Of a stretch of DNA of 64,000 bases, positions 9,867 to 21,301 are shown in pieces. Made by a program: the position numbers and the translations under genes. This DNA is from Papaver somniferum (Eukaryota; Streptophyta; Magnoliopsida; Ranunculales; Papaveraceae): the NCBI RefSeq assembly GCF_003573695.1, contig NC_039362.1, positions 10,050,489 to 10,114,488 on the forward strand, given 5' to 3'. The notes beneath the pieces were generated by a model. It saw only the letters and a program-made list of their open reading frames with translations. It was not told the DNA's origin and did no database searches. Each line of letters starts with the position of its first letter. Within the stretch, counting starts at the first letter, position 1.

Positions 9867-11653
9867 TGATGAGTGCTAAAAATTGCATATTTCTATATAT
9901 TTTTCTTGGCATTTAACCCATCTTTTGTGCATTAATTCTACGTTTTATCCCATATTCTGTATTTTCTTTGTTTTCAAGAATAAATATTTTTATTAATTAA
10001 TTTTGCATTTTTAGGTAATAAATAAAGTTTGGATGAATAGCGGAGCGGAAAAGATCAGAAAAGTAGTGAAAAGCCGGGAGGAATTACACAAGGAAGCCGC
10101 GAAGAATGTTGTGCACAAGACCAAAAGGCTAGAAGTGGGCTTGAAGAATAAGAATTGTCCTTAAAGAAGATATGGGCTTGGCATACCCAAGGCCCAAAAC
10201 CCTTACTCAAACACATTTCCACTATCCAAGCCCGTCTCGGATTTCATCCGTCAGATCGAAGCATTTCAGCATCCTACGGTCGCTCCATCATCGCACATCG
10301 AACTCCGAAGCCCCCGCTTTACATCGCAACGCCCATCTCCATCTTGGGTCGTCCATTTTGCTACATCCCTTCATCCGACGGTCGCTCCACGCTTACCTCC
10401 GTATCGCCGTTGGATCCACCTACCATCTTCCCATCCATCGCTCCTTGTCGCAGATCATCAAACCTCGCTGAACCCGCCTAACACCCAAGTATCGAACACC
10501 CTATACCCATCGCCAAACACACCCTTCTCCCAAAACCATCGAATCCATCTTCTTCCCCTCTCCGTCTGCAGAACTCGTACGCCATCACCACCACCTGCTC
10601 CTTCTGCCACCACCACCATCCTTCATCATAACACACCAACCCTAAAACCCATCATCACTACCACTTTCACCAACTCTATAGACTTCTATTCCACCAATTT
10701 CACGCCTCACCAATCTCATGAACCCTAGATGTGAAATTGGTAGAATAGGTTGAAATAGAGTTGTAATTGAAGCATGGGAAGGAGCAGAAGACGTTGAGGA
10801 AGCATGGGACGACGAGCTAGAAGAAGGAATCAGAGAGTTAGGTGAGTGAATTGGGTATTTGGTGAAACCCTAATTTTACTGATTTGGGGATTTTGAATTT
10901 ATTTTGTTGTAACTATAAAAGGGTGTTAGGGGTTGTAAAATTGGGCATCTCTGGGCTAGCCAGTGAGCACTATTAGCAATTCATTTTCAATTCATGTTGA
11001 ATCTCTCTTATGCATAAAAGTTGAATGTGAATTGTATGCTGTGTAATGTGGAGCATGTTTATACCTGTTAGTATCATGATTACAAGCATGTCCATGTTCT
11101 AATTCACTTGCTAGGGCTTAGAGGAAGCTCTTGATCATATGCTAGGAATGTTAATGTATTTGTATGTTCTTTTATTGAGCTGAATTGCCTTAGGATGAAT
11201 GCTTAGTCATTTGGGCTACCTGCTTGTGATCACCTGTGCTGTTAGAAGACAGCTGATACTAGGAGTGGAGCTAGGTCTTTGGCCAAGAATTCAATCCACT
11301 AGAGAGACTGCCTTAATCCAAACTAGCTAGAGAAGCTAAATGCCTGTGATTAGTTGTGCTGATTAAAGACAACTGATGCTAGGGGTAATTTGGCTAGGAT
11401 AGTTAGTAGAATCCTCATTGTAATCTTTCAGGAAAGAACAATACATACATTGCATCATAATTTCCTTATCCTAGGGTCAAGTAGTGGAATCAAAAGCCTT
11501 AGTATCTTCCTTTGAACTCAGATAACCTTAGAAGTTTAGAAAACTTTAGCAAATCCTCCAAGTCCCTGTGGACAAACCCTTATTTACTTTTTCTTGCTTC
11601 AACTTCCCTGTGCACTTGCAGGCTAGTTTAGGTAGTTCTTTCCTTTTACACCA
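9867..11653 (+). mobile_element. 5' LTR of Athila-type element D
   Basis: Starts TGATGAGTGCTAAAAATTGC and ends CTTTTACACCA seven bases before the primer site. A TATA box (TATAAAAGGG) is at 10914-10923. CT- and CA-rich sequence at about 10190-10680 gives open frames of about 100 codons in both LTRs, but only because the LTRs are nearly identical. Confidence 0.93.
10914..10923 (+). promoter_or_regulatory. Probable TATA box of element D LTR
   Basis: TATAAAAGGG in an otherwise AT-rich stretch, repeated at the same offset in the 3' LTR (about 20562). Transcription would start some 30 bp downstream, leaving an R/U5 region of about 700 bp. Confidence 0.55.
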
Positions 11654-11659
11654 AGTTTT

Positions 11660-11677
11660 TGGCGCCGCTGCCGGGGA
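11660..11677 (+). other. Primer binding site of element D
   Basis: TGGCGCCGCTGCCGGGGA lies seven bases after the LTR end. This form is characteristic of Athila-type Gypsy elements and anchors the LTR boundary and orientation. Confidence 0.85.
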
Positions 11678-12510
11678 CTCGGTAGCGGTTTGCTTGTTTT
11701 CTGTTTTCTTTCTTGTTAATCTTACTTGTCCTGACCTGCAACTTGTTCCTGTTTTCTGTTTGCTCCTGCTCTTGCATTGATCTTGTTCTTGCTTCACTAA
11801 GTGCATTGCCTTGCACTGACTGTTATCGCAGCTGCTGTTGCTGTTGCTGTTGCTGCTGTGAAGCTGCTGCTGCAGTTGCTGTTGCTGTTGCTGCTGTGAA
11901 GCTGCTGCTGCAGTTGCTGTTGGAGCAGTTCTGCTAAAGTTGCTAAGGAAGATCCAAGCCCAACTGGGATAGTGCAACAAAAAGGGATAAAAAGACCAAA
12001 TTTGGGCTCCCTCCAAAAATCAAGTAAGCCTAACCCATGAGCTAACCCAACTGGGCCTCATTAAATTTATTTGGGCTTGTATTTTAGTATTTATAATTGG
12101 GCCTGTAATAATTTTTATTTTTCTTTTTCTTTATTTTCTATTTGGGATTGTAATAATTTTTATTTTTCTTTTTCTTTTTCTTTTATGGGCTTGTAATTAT
12201 TTGTTTGTTATTTTTCTTTTCTTTTGTGGGCTGGCACTTTATTTTGGACTATAGGTTTATATACCAACAATTGGGCTCCTAACCTTACAAAAAAAAAATA
12301 GAGAAATTCTGTTGGGCCGTGAGTTAAGATTTTTCTCACCAAAATTCTCCAAAGAACCCAAGAACCAAAAGCCTTTTTAGTTGGTTGGGCTTTGTCCCAA
12401 TTAATCCAAAATTTTTCTAAACCCATTGTGAAACCAAAACCCAACAAAACCAAATTTTAGGTCGTGGGCTTGTTAGATGTTATTTCATCGATCAATGATC
12501 TTATTAGGAT
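11678..12510 (+). mobile_element. Leader of element D with a GCT/GTT trinucleotide repeat
   Basis: Noncoding leader between the primer site and gag. At about 11830-11935 there is a (GCTGTT)-type microsatellite arranged as two copies of a unit of about 48 bp ending in GTGAAGCTGCTGCTGCAGTT. The rest is T-rich with repeated TTGGGC and TTTTTATTTTTCTTTTTC motifs. A minus-strand poly-Gln ORF across the repeat is a product of the repeat and not supported as a gene. Confidence 0.7.
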
Positions 12511-14395
12511 ATGGTTGTGACCTTTAGAGACCAATCAAACCGACTAATTAGAGTCAATCCAATAGACCCAATTGACATACCCACATCTTCTGAGGAAAAC
12601 ACACCGGACCAACCTGAGATAATGGAAGAACCCCGTAGCCTCAAGGATTACATGTACCCCACAAGGACAAGCAAACCCTCGTGCATTGTTTTACCAGAAG
12701 CTACTGGTCATTATGAGCTAAAATCGAGCACAATACAAATGCTTCCCGTGTTTAGAGGAATTGAAAATGAAAACCCTTACCATCACGTGAGAGAATTCGA
12801 GGAGATTTTTGGAACTATACGTTTCACTCAGATGTCTGACGAAACCCTAAAATTGAGGCTATTCCCTTTCTCTTTGAAGGAAAAGGCCAAGTCATGGCTG
12901 TATGCCTTACATCCACAGTCAATTAGGACATGGGACAACCTCACAAAAGAGTTTTTCAAAAAGTTCTTCCCTAATCACAAGACTGCGACAATTCGTCAAA
13001 ATCTGAACAGCTTTGTACAATTAGAAGGTGAAACCTTAGCTAGATATCTTGAGAGATTCAATGAATTGTTGCTTAAGTGTCCCCATCATGGTTTTGAAAA
13101 ATGGAGACTTGTGCAAATTTTGTATGAAGGTTTAGATGTCTCCACCCGAAAAATTGTAGAGTCTATGTGTAATGGACTCTTCACAGATAAAAGTGCTGAT
13201 GACTCTTGGGCTTTCCTAATTGAAGTTGCTGAAAAAACTCAACAGTGGGAGTCCATTCGTGAACCTAGAAAGACTACACCTGTAGATAAGGTCCATAGAA
13301 TTGAGTCTGATTTTGAGGGAAATGCAAAAATGGCAGCACTAGCAAGAAGAATAGAAGCATTAGAACTTCAGAAAAACGTAAAACCTTCTACCACTGCTTT
13401 CTGTGAACATGTCGAAATGGCTATCTGTGATATATGTAACGGTTCTGACCATCAGGTCAGTGATTGTCCGGAAATGCATGCATTCCAAGAATCTAGGCTA
13501 GAACAGGCACATGCTATGTTTCAAAAACAAGAGCATAACCCTTATTCAGACCTACAACCCAGGATGGAGGAACCACCCCAATTTTTCATGGTCTAAAGGA
13601 CCCATTCAAGGAGGACCATCTCAACCCACTCAAAGCTATCAAAACAATCAAGGCTATCAATACCCTAAAAATCCTCAACAGCAGTCGTACCCTCAATACA
13701 CTGCTGACAAGAAATTGTCTAGCATTGAAGAGAGTATCAATCAGTTGACCCAACATCTGATGAAGAATGAGAAAGCAACTGATCAACGAGTCTCCGCTCT
13801 AGAACTACAGATGGGTCAAATTTGCGATGCACTGAATACAAGAGAAAAGGGTAAACTTCCTAGCCAGCCCCAACAAAATCCAAAGAGGATATTTCAAGCA
13901 GGAACATCATCTTGCAATGAAACCTCACCCGATCAAGCCCATTCCATCACCACTCTCCGAAGTGGTAAGATTGTTGAGAACAATGTAGGCATACCACAAT
14001 CAAATGAATCTGAGCCAAGCATATCATTGCCTACACCACCAAAGAACACCTCCAACTTAGAAAAGGAACCTGAGCACATTAGCGAAGCCGACAATCCCAC
14101 TGTTGTGAATATCCCTCTAACTCCTAATGCTCATGTTGCTCCATATCCTCAGAGGTTAGTTCGCCAACAGATAAGCACCCACTACAATGAGATGTTAGAA
14201 CTGTTCAAAAGAGTCAACATCAACATTCCTTTTCTTGAGGCAATTAAGCAAATCCCTGCATATGCCAAATTCCTCAAAGACTTGTGCACTCAAAAGCGCA
14301 AGATTAATGTGCACAAACGTGCTTTCTTAGCTGAACAGGTGAGTTCCATCATTCTGAACAAAACTCCACCTAAGTTTAGGGACCCAGGTTGTCCA
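12511..14395 (+). pseudogene. gag of element D, frameshifted
   Basis: Gag forms the virus-like particle that packages element RNA. The first frame runs 12511-13596 (361 codons) and carries the retrotransposon gag core, with WLYALHPQSIRTWDNL and FVQLEGETLARYLERFNELL, followed by a cysteine-containing CDICNGSDHQVSDCP stretch resembling a zinc knuckle. Coding then shifts to another frame from about 13590 to 14395, with Gln-rich sequence, ITTLRSGK and the AFLAEQVSSIILNK region leading into protease. The first ATG in the main frame is 12511. The frameshift near 13590 would end the protein early unless bypassed. Confidence 0.88.
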
Positions 14396-14793
14396 ACAAT
14401 TTCTTGCACTATAGGAAACCACATGGTCATAAAGCTTTATTAGATCTAGGTGCAAGTGTGAACCTCCTGCCATATTCTGTTTATGCGCAGTTAGGTCTTG
14501 GAGAATTGAAGCCAACACCCATAACTCTCCAATTGGCGGACCGATCCGTCAAAGTCCCTCGAGGTGTATTGAGGATTTTAATTAAGGTTGATAAGTTCTA
14601 CTTTCCTGTAGACTTTATTGTCTTAGACACTCAACCTGTACAAAACCCGGATAGTCACATTCCTGTCATTTTAGGACGTCCTTTCTTGGCGACGTCTAAT
14701 GCGATCATCAATTGTCGTAATGGAGTGTTGAAGCTGTCTTTTGGGAACATGACTGTCGAGCTGAATGTGTTTAATGTTAGTCAACACATGTGA
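14389..14793 (+). pseudogene. Aspartic protease domain of element D
   Basis: Retropepsin-type protease that would cleave the polyprotein. The active-site loop reads LLDLGASVNLLP, in the D-[LT]-G-A-S form of Athila elements, followed by the flap region and the ILGRPFLATSNAIINCRNG motif typical of the C-terminal half. It lies in a different frame from the gag end (shift near 14395) and another shift near 14790 separates it from downstream sequence. Confidence 0.85.
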
Positions 14794-14982
14794 ATCTTGA
14801 TGATGAGGATGTACATGAGGTCAATATGATTGAGAGTTTGATACAAGATTCATTGACTGGCATTATGTCAAAAGATCCCTGCAAGCATGTTTGGAAGATG
14901 TTAACTTGGAGTTGTATGATGATGAATACATTGGTGAAGTCCAATCTTTGCTCGAATCTGTACCTCAAATGGACATCACTAA
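14794..14982 (+). pseudogene. Protease-reverse transcriptase linker of element D
   Basis: Short acidic linker with coding in shifting frames (DDEDVHEVNMIESLIQDSL and then a change of frame near 14880-14950). It corresponds to the spacer between protease and reverse transcriptase in Athila polyproteins. At least one indel is needed to keep a continuous frame. Confidence 0.6.
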
Positions 14983-16127
14983 ATGGCAGACTACAGTGGA
15001 ACAACCCCACTTTCTGAGAAGTCTGTTATATCTTCGGATGAGTCTCCTAAGGCCAAACAGGAATTGAAACCATTACCTGATACTTTGAAGTATGCATTTC
15101 TAGGTCCTTCTGATACTTTACCTGTTATCATTTCTTCACGATTAAACATAGAACAGGAAAACAAGCTTTTAGGAGTACTTGAGGAGCAGAAAGAAGCCTT
15201 AGGATGGACCATCTCAGATCTCAAAGGGATAAGCCCCACCATTTGCATGCCACATTAATCTTGAAGAGAATGCCAAACCATCTAGGGAAATGCAAAGGAG
15301 ACTTAATCCTAACATGAGAGACGTTGTTAAGAGTGAGATCTTGAAGCTACTTGATGCGGGTATCATATATCCGATTTCAGATAGTAAATGGGTTAGTCCC
15401 ATTCAAGTTGTGCCTAAGAAGTCAGGCATTACTGTAGTTCGGAACGAAAAGAATGAGTTAGTCCCTTCACGTACAACCACAGGATGGCGAGTATGTATCG
15501 ACTACAGGAAGTTGAACACAGTAACAAGAAAAGATCACTTCCCCCTTCCCTTCATAGACCAAATGCTAGAACGTGTGTCTGGACACAGTCACTAGTTTTC
15601 TAGATGGCTTTTCCGGTTATAACCAAATTCACATTGCACCGGAAGATCAGGAAAAAACTACATTCACGTGTCCATTTGGGACATTTGCTTTTAGACGTAT
15701 GCCCTTCGGGCTGTGTAATGCACCTGCTACTTTCCAGCGTTGCATGATGAGCATTTTTTCAGACATGATAGATAGTTTTCTCGAGATCTTTATGGATGAT
15801 TTCTCTGTGTTTGGTTCTTCTTTTGACGAATGTTTGGACCATCTAGTCCTTGTGCTATCAAGATGTAAGCAAAAGAATCTGATTTTAAACTGGGAAAAAT
15901 GCCACTTCATGGTGAACTCCGGCATAGTTCTAGGACACATCGTATCGGAAAAAGGAATTGAAGTAGATAAAGCTAAAGTCGACCTCATTCAACATTTACC
16001 CCAACCCCACTCTGTGAAGGGGATTCGATCATTTTTAGGTCACGCCGGATTTTACCGGAGATTCATCAAAAACTTTAGCCAAATCTCTCGCCCTTTGTGT
16101 AACCTACTGCCAAAGATGTGTCTTTAA
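14983..16127 (+). pseudogene. Reverse transcriptase domain of element D
   Basis: RNA-dependent DNA polymerase of the element. Three frame segments can be followed: 14983-15258 (PLPDTLKYAFLG), 15290-15590 (KWVSPIQVVPKKSGITVV and GWRVCIDYRKLN) and 15573-16127 (FLDGFSGYNQI, FGLCNAPATFQ and the catalytic FMDDFSVFG). All key motifs are present but frameshifts near 15250-15290 and 15575-15600 break the frame. The segment ends with SFLGHAGFYRRFIKNFS, the connection region, before another shift near 16127. Confidence 0.92.
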
Positions 16128-16143
16128 CTTTGATGCTGCGTGT

Positions 16144-16580
16144 GTGAAGGCGTGGGAAGAACTCAAGACTCTCCTCACCTCAGCTCCTATTGTCCAACCA
16201 CCTGACTGGGACTACCGTTCGAACTCATGTGTGATGCCTCTGATTACGCCGTTTGGCGCTGTTTTAGGACAGCGTGTTGATAGACTACCATATGTGATAT
16301 ACTATGCTAGTAAAACTCTTAATGATGCTCAACTCAACTATTCGACTACCGAGAAGGAGTTACTTGCCGTGGTATTTGCATTAGACAAGTTTAGATCTAT
16401 TTGATAGGATCTAAGATCATCATATACACTGACCATGCGGCTTTGAAGTATCTTCTTTCTAAGAAGGATGCTAAAGCTCGCCTTATTCGATGGAAACTCT
16501 TATTACAGGAATTCGACATCGAAATCCGTGATAAGAAAGGTTGTGAGAATGTGGTTGCTGATCACTTGTCCCGATAACTA
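16144..16580 (+). pseudogene. RNase H domain of element D
   Basis: Would remove template RNA during reverse transcription. The frame 16144-16404 shows the WEELKTLLTSAPIVQPPDW tether and YYASKTLNDAQLNYSTTEKE with the catalytic Glu. The segment with the first catalytic Asp (CDASDYA) is read in another frame around 16230-16245, so there are two nearby indels. After 16404 a one-base deletion shifts the frame; the [11 protein letters not shown] block with another catalytic Asp is found near 16420-16455, and coding ends near 16575 with ADHLSR. Confidence 0.88.
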
Positions 16581-16633
16581 GTGAGTCTATTGATGAATCT
16601 GAGCTGATTAGAGAATCATTCCCTGATGAACAA

Positions 16634-17947
16634 TTGATGTCTGTGTCAAACCTTCCTTGGTTTGCCGACATTGTTAACTACCTTGCTACAGGTAGAATGC
16701 CCTCACAGTGGTCGAGACAAGACCGCTCCAAGTTCTTGGCTGAAGTTAAACATTTCCTTTGGGACGACCCATATTTGTTTAAGTACTGCCGAGACCAAAT
16801 CATTAGGAGATGTGTCCCCAATACTGAACAGAAAGATGTGATATCTTTCTGTCATGACCAAGCATGTGGAGGCCATTTCAGTGCCAAGAAAACCGCTGCA
16901 AAGATCTTGCAGTGTGGATTCTATTGGCCATCATTGTTCAAGGATTGCCATGATTATTGTGTTGCTTGTGAACGCTGTCAAAAGCTAGAAAGCATTTCGA
17001 GGAGAAACATGATGTCATTGAACCCCATTTTGATTGTGGAGATTTTTGATGTTTGGGGGATCGACTTCATGGGTCCATTCCCTATTTCTGACGGTAGATT
17101 GTACATCCTAGTCGCAGTTGATTATGTTTCTAAGTGGGTAGAAGCCATAGCAACCAGAACAAATGACCACAAGGTGGTACTTTCATTTCTAAAGGAAAAC
17201 ATATTTGCACGTTTTGGTACCCCTAGAGCTATCATCAGTGACGGTGGTTCACATTTCTGTAACAAGTACTTTGAGTCTTTAGTACGCAAGTATGGCATAA
17301 CCCACAAGGTTGCAACTCCGTACCACCCTAAGACAAGCGGACAAGTAGAAGTTTCTAATAGGGAAATTAAGATTCTGGAGAAGACGGTCAACCCGTCAAG
17401 GAAAGATTGGTCATTGAGATTGAATGATGCTTTGTGGGCCTATAGAACAGCTTATAAGACACCAATTGGCATGTCCCCTTATCGTCTGGTGTATGGAAAG
17501 CCATGTCATCTTCCTGTGGAATTAGAACATCGAGCTTACTGGGCTATCAAGAAACTTAACTTTTCTCTCGACAAGGCGGGTGCACAACGGAAACTTCAAC
17601 TCAACGAGTTGGAAGAACTGAGAAATGAGGCTTATGACAGTGCCAAGCTGTACAAGCAAAAGATGAAGATATTTCATGACAAGCGTATTCTACGCAAATC
17701 CTTCACTTCTGGTCAGAAAGTCTTGCTGTATGACTCCCGATTACATCTTTTTCCAGGAAAAATGCGTTCCAGATGGAAGGGTCCGTACCTAGTACGCACA
17801 GTTTTTCCTCATGGAGCTGTAGAGCTGGAGGATGTCTCCAACAAGAACGTTTTCAAAGTCAACGGGCAGAGATTAAAGCCATTCCTTGAGCCATTCCCAC
17901 CCGACATTGAAACAACCAACCTGGAGGACCCAGTCTATGTGGACTAA
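16634..17947 (+). CDS. Integrase domain of element D
   Basis: Open for 437 codons. It starts in the region linking RNase H and integrase, followed by a zinc-binding HHCC domain ([10 protein letters not shown] then CVACERC). The DDE catalytic core follows, with Asp in WGIDFMGPF, Asp in [10 protein letters not shown] and Glu in [12 protein letters not shown]. The C-terminal part contains [19 protein letters not shown]. There is no chromodomain, as expected for Athila. This is the only long undamaged part of pol. In a working element it would be cut from the polyprotein; here it is separated from RNase H by frameshifts and has no start signal of its own. Confidence 0.92.
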   Translation: MMSVSNLPWFADIVNYLATGRMPSQWSRQDRSKFLAEVKHFLWDDPYLFKYCRDQIIRRCVPNTEQKDVISFCHDQACGGHFSAKKTAAKILQCGFYWPSLFKDCHDYCVACERCQKLESISRRNMMSLNPILIVEIFDVWGIDFMGPFPISDGRLYILVAVDYVSKWVEAIATRTNDHKVVLSFLKENIFARFGTPRAIISDGGSHFCNKYFESLVRKYGITHKVATPYHPKTSGQVEVSNREIKILEKTVNPSRKDWSLRLNDALWAYRTAYKTPIGMSPYRLVYGKPCHLPVELEHRAYWAIKKLNFSLDKAGAQRKLQLNELEELRNEAYDSAKLYKQKMKIFHDKRILRKSFTSGQKVLLYDSRLHLFPGKMRSRWKGPYLVRTVFPHGAVELEDVSNKNVFKVNGQRLKPFLEPFPPDIETTNLEDPVYVD

Positions 17948-18822
17948 ACTGGTCCACTCTTTCCCTAAATAACCAAAAAGTTTTCCAAATCTTTCCCTAA
18001 AAACCAAAATTTTTCGTTTTCCCATCAAAACCAAATTTTTCCCAAAAAGTCCAATCTCATTAAAAACCAAAATTTTCTTGTAGATAATGTGTTAGTTAAA
18101 TTTCATTTTGTATATATTTTGTGCTCATCCATTGTGACTCCTAATATGATGGATTTTTGCCTCGAATAACGGAGTTTTAATCGAGCTTTCGCCGTACAAT
18201 CGGGTATTCTCTCTCCTTTTACTCTACTCAGCATATTCCTCTTCATATATTGTTTTATAATTCTTTCCATATTTTGAAACATTGAGGACAATGTTTAGTT
18301 TAGGTTTGGGGGTATAGAGTAGATACCATGATAATTTGTCATAATTGAAAACGAACTCCTTCTTCTTTTTGAAAAAATTGAAAAATTCCAAAAAAATTGA
18401 AAAATCAAAATAAAAAATTAAAAAAATTAAAAAAAAAATCATAAAAATGGAGCTCATTTACCTTGAAATGTTGACTCTTGTGCAAATATGTAATTATTAG
18501 GAGTCTTAGTCTAGATATTTAGGCACCCTGATTCTAGCACAATTCACATAGTGATAAGAAATTTGCACGCGCACGATCTACCAATACATGTATGACCTCG
18601 ATCTTCAAGGTGTTTGATAGGAAGTGACGATTGCCAATCACTTTAGAATACTGAACGAAACTTGACTAGCTTGTTCTTTGGTTGGTTGGGATAGAAGGTG
18701 GAGGTTACATTAAGAAAGACAACCATCGAATTTAACTGGGTGCATCAAAAAGGGCTACCTCTTGCAAAGTGTCATGTAATTTTTGTTTCTTTTTGTATAT
18801 GTATCAAAAGTGTTTCCTTTTT

Positions 18823-18823
<1 letters not shown>

Positions 18824-18866
<43 letters not shown>

Positions 18867-18894
18867 ATGTATATATTCAAAAAAAAAAAAAAAA
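18824..18894 (+). repeat. Poly(A) tracts in the element D 3' region
   Basis: Forty-one consecutive A, then CCATGTATATATTC and about fifteen more A. Long homopolymers of this kind are prone to length change and to assembly error. Confidence 0.9.
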
Positions 18895-19498
18895 TCAAGT
18901 ATTTATCAATTCCATCCTCTCTTGTTCCAAAAATAAAAGAGAGTATTCAATGTAAATAAGAGTCATGTAAAGAGTCATTTTGTTGTTTCATTGTAATAAG
19001 CAAGGAGGGTGTATGCCATTGATGTACAACGCGAGTAATTGTGAAATACCTCCAACTCATTCACAATTCTCGTAAAGTCCGGACAGCTAGCTAGATTTCG
19101 ACCTTGGTTCTTAGCCTGAGAAACTATCTCTTGGTGATTAGTAGTCATAACATCCGATCTTTCTTTACACATGTGTAGATACACTTTACACTCTTATCAC
19201 ATGTCTTTATTTGTTATCAGTGCTAGGATTGTGCCTTCGATAGCTAGATTGACATCTCCATTTTGCTGTGAGCTTAACTGTTCTGCACATGTCACATTTG
19301 ATGGAATCTGAGCTTATATTTTGACCTAGAACTTTGTAGGTACGTTCTAAGCAAACCTTCACGAGACTTAACTCGTCCACTAGGGACACTTAGTGGTTTA
19401 AAAGGCTTAGTGCATACGCTAAATGCATTCGAGAGACCAGCGACAGTGGTATAGGTAGGATTTCCTTAGTTTTGTTTTACTTGAGGACAAGTAAAATT

Positions 19499-19513
19499 CA
19501 GGTTTGGGGGTAT
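19499..19513 (+). promoter_or_regulatory. Polypurine tract of element D
   Basis: AGGTTTGGGGGTATTT directly precedes the 3' LTR at 19515 and is of the Athila type. An almost identical AGGTTTGGGGGTATAG lies 1.2 kb upstream at 18302. Confidence 0.75.
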
Positions 19514-19514
19514 T

Positions 19515-21301
19515 TCGTGAGTGCTAAAAAGTGCATATTTCTATATATTTTTCTTGGCATTTAACTCATCTTTTGTGCATTAATTCTACGTTTTATCCCA
19601 TATTCTGTATTTTCTTTTTTTTCAAGAATAAATATTTTTATTAATTAATTTTGCATTTTTAGGTAATAAATAAAGTTTGGATGAATAGCGGAGCGGAAAA
19701 GAGCAGAAAAGTAGTGAAAAGCCGGGAGGAATTACACAAGGAAGCCGCGAAGAATGTTGTGCACAAGACCAAAAGGCTAGAAGTGGGCTTGAAGAAGAAG
19801 AATTGTCCTTAAAGAAGATATGGGCTTGGCATACCCAAGGCCCAAAACCCTTACTCAAACACATTTCCACTATCCAAGCCCGTCTCGGATTTCAGCCGTC
19901 AGATCGAAGCATTTCAGCATCCTACGGTCGCTCCGTCATCGCACATCGAACTCCGAAGCCCCCGCTTTACATCGCAACGCCCATCTCCATCTTGGGTCGT
20001 CCATTTTGCTACATCCCTTCATCCGACGGTCGCTCCACGCTTACCTCCGTATCGCCGTTGGATCCACCTACCCTCTTCCCATCCATCGCTCCTTGTCGCA
20101 GATCATCAAACCTCGCTGAACCCGCCTAACACCCAAGTATCGAACACCCTATACCCATCGCCAAACACACCCTTCTCCCAAAACCATCGAATCCATCTTC
20201 TTCCCCTCTCCGTCTGCAGAACTCGTACGCCATCACCACCACCTGCTCCTTCTGCCACCACCACCATCCTTCATCATAACACACCAACCCTAAAACCCAT
20301 CATCACTACCACTTTCACCAACTCTATAGACTTCTATTCCACCAATTTCACGCCTCACCAATCTCATGAACCCTAGATGTGAAATTGGTAGAATAGGTTG
20401 AAATAGAGTTGTAATTGAAGCATGAGAAGGAGCAGAAGACGTTGAGGAAGCATGGGCCGACGAGCTAGAAGAAGGAATCAGAGAGTTAGGTGAGTGAATT
20501 GGGTATTTGGTGAAACCCTAATTTTACTGATTTGGGGATTTTGAATTTATTTTGTTGTAACTATAAAAGGGTGTTAGGGGTTGTAAAATTGGGCATCTCG
20601 GGGCTAGCCAGTGAGCACTATTAGCAATTCATTTTCAATTCATGTTGAATCTCTCTTATGCATAAAAGTTGAATGTGAATTGTATGCTGTGTAATGTGGA
20701 GCATGTTTATACCTGTTAGTATCATGATTACAAGCATGTCCATGTTCTAATTCACTTGCTAGGGCTTAGAGGAAGCTCTTGATCATATGCTAGGAATGTT
20801 AATGTATTTGTATGTTCTTTTATTGAGCTGAATTGCCTTAGGATGAATGCTTAGTCATTTGGGCTACCTGCTTGTGATCACCTGTGCTGTTAGAAGACAG
20901 CTGATACTAGGAGTGGAGCTAGGTCTTTGGCCAAGAATTCAATCCACTAGAGAGACTGCCTTAAGCAAAACTAGCTAGAGAAGCTAAATGCCTGTGATTA
21001 GTTGTGCTGATTAAAGACAACTGATGCTAGGGGTAATTTGGCTAGGATAGTTAGTAGAATCCTCATTGTAATCTTTCAGGAAAGAACAAGACATACATTG
21101 CATCATAATTTCCTTAGCCTAGGGTCAAGTAGTGGAATCAAAAGCCTTAGTATCTTCCTTTGAACTCAGATAACCTTAGAAGTTTAGAAAACTTTAGCAA
21201 ATCCTCCAAGTCCCTGTGGACAAACCCTTATTTACTTTTTCTTGCTTCAACTTCCCTGTGCACTTGCAGGCTAGTTTAGGTAGTTCTTTCCTTTTACACC
21301 A
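19515..21301 (+). mobile_element. 3' LTR of Athila-type element D
   Basis: Same length as the 5' LTR (1787 bp), with only scattered substitutions and no visible indels. It ends CTTTTACACCA and is followed by the target duplication ATCAA and the continuation of the C1 LTR (CAAAAAGGTATGTGAAGAC), exactly as in the uninterrupted copy at 3823. Confidence 0.93.

Larger units (their letters stand above)
17948..19514 (+). mobile_element. 3' noncoding region of element D
   Basis: 1.57 kb without a supported gene; the env-like frame carried by some Athila elements is absent. It contains a polypurine tract copy at about 18302-18314, a run of 41 A (18824-18864) followed by a second A run (about 18880-18894), and the functional polypurine tract at 19499-19513. 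Both tracts follow the sequence TTGAGGACAA at a short distance, so they are copies of one block. Confidence 0.8.
9867..21301 (+). mobile_element. Athila-type Gypsy retrotransposon D, complete structure
   Basis: Two LTRs of equal length (1787 bp) flank a 7.9-kb internal region, and the whole is bordered by the 5-bp duplication ATCAA (9862-9866 and 21302-21306). The primer site TGGCGCCGCTGCCGGGGA, the gag sequence, the FMDDFSVFG reverse transcriptase motif and a TTTGGGGGT polypurine tract fit the Athila lineage (family knowledge). Domain order is gag, protease, reverse transcriptase, RNase H, integrase. By hand the two LTRs differ at roughly 15-20 positions, about 1 percent, so insertion is recent. 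No env-like ORF is seen between integrase and the 3' LTR. Confidence 0.95.

Noticed and set aside
10155..10481. 108-codon ORF also present at 19803-20129
   Set aside because: It lies in the two nearly identical LTRs of element D; conservation reflects recent duplication of the LTR, and it covers low-complexity CA/CT-rich sequence.
11546..12016. Minus-strand poly-Gln ORF
   Set aside because: Created by the GCT/GTT microsatellite in the element D leader; no recognisable domain outside the repeat.
16634..17947. Independent host integrase-like gene
   Set aside because: It sits in the correct order within element D, with RNase H directly upstream and the polypurine tract downstream; it is the integrase of that element.
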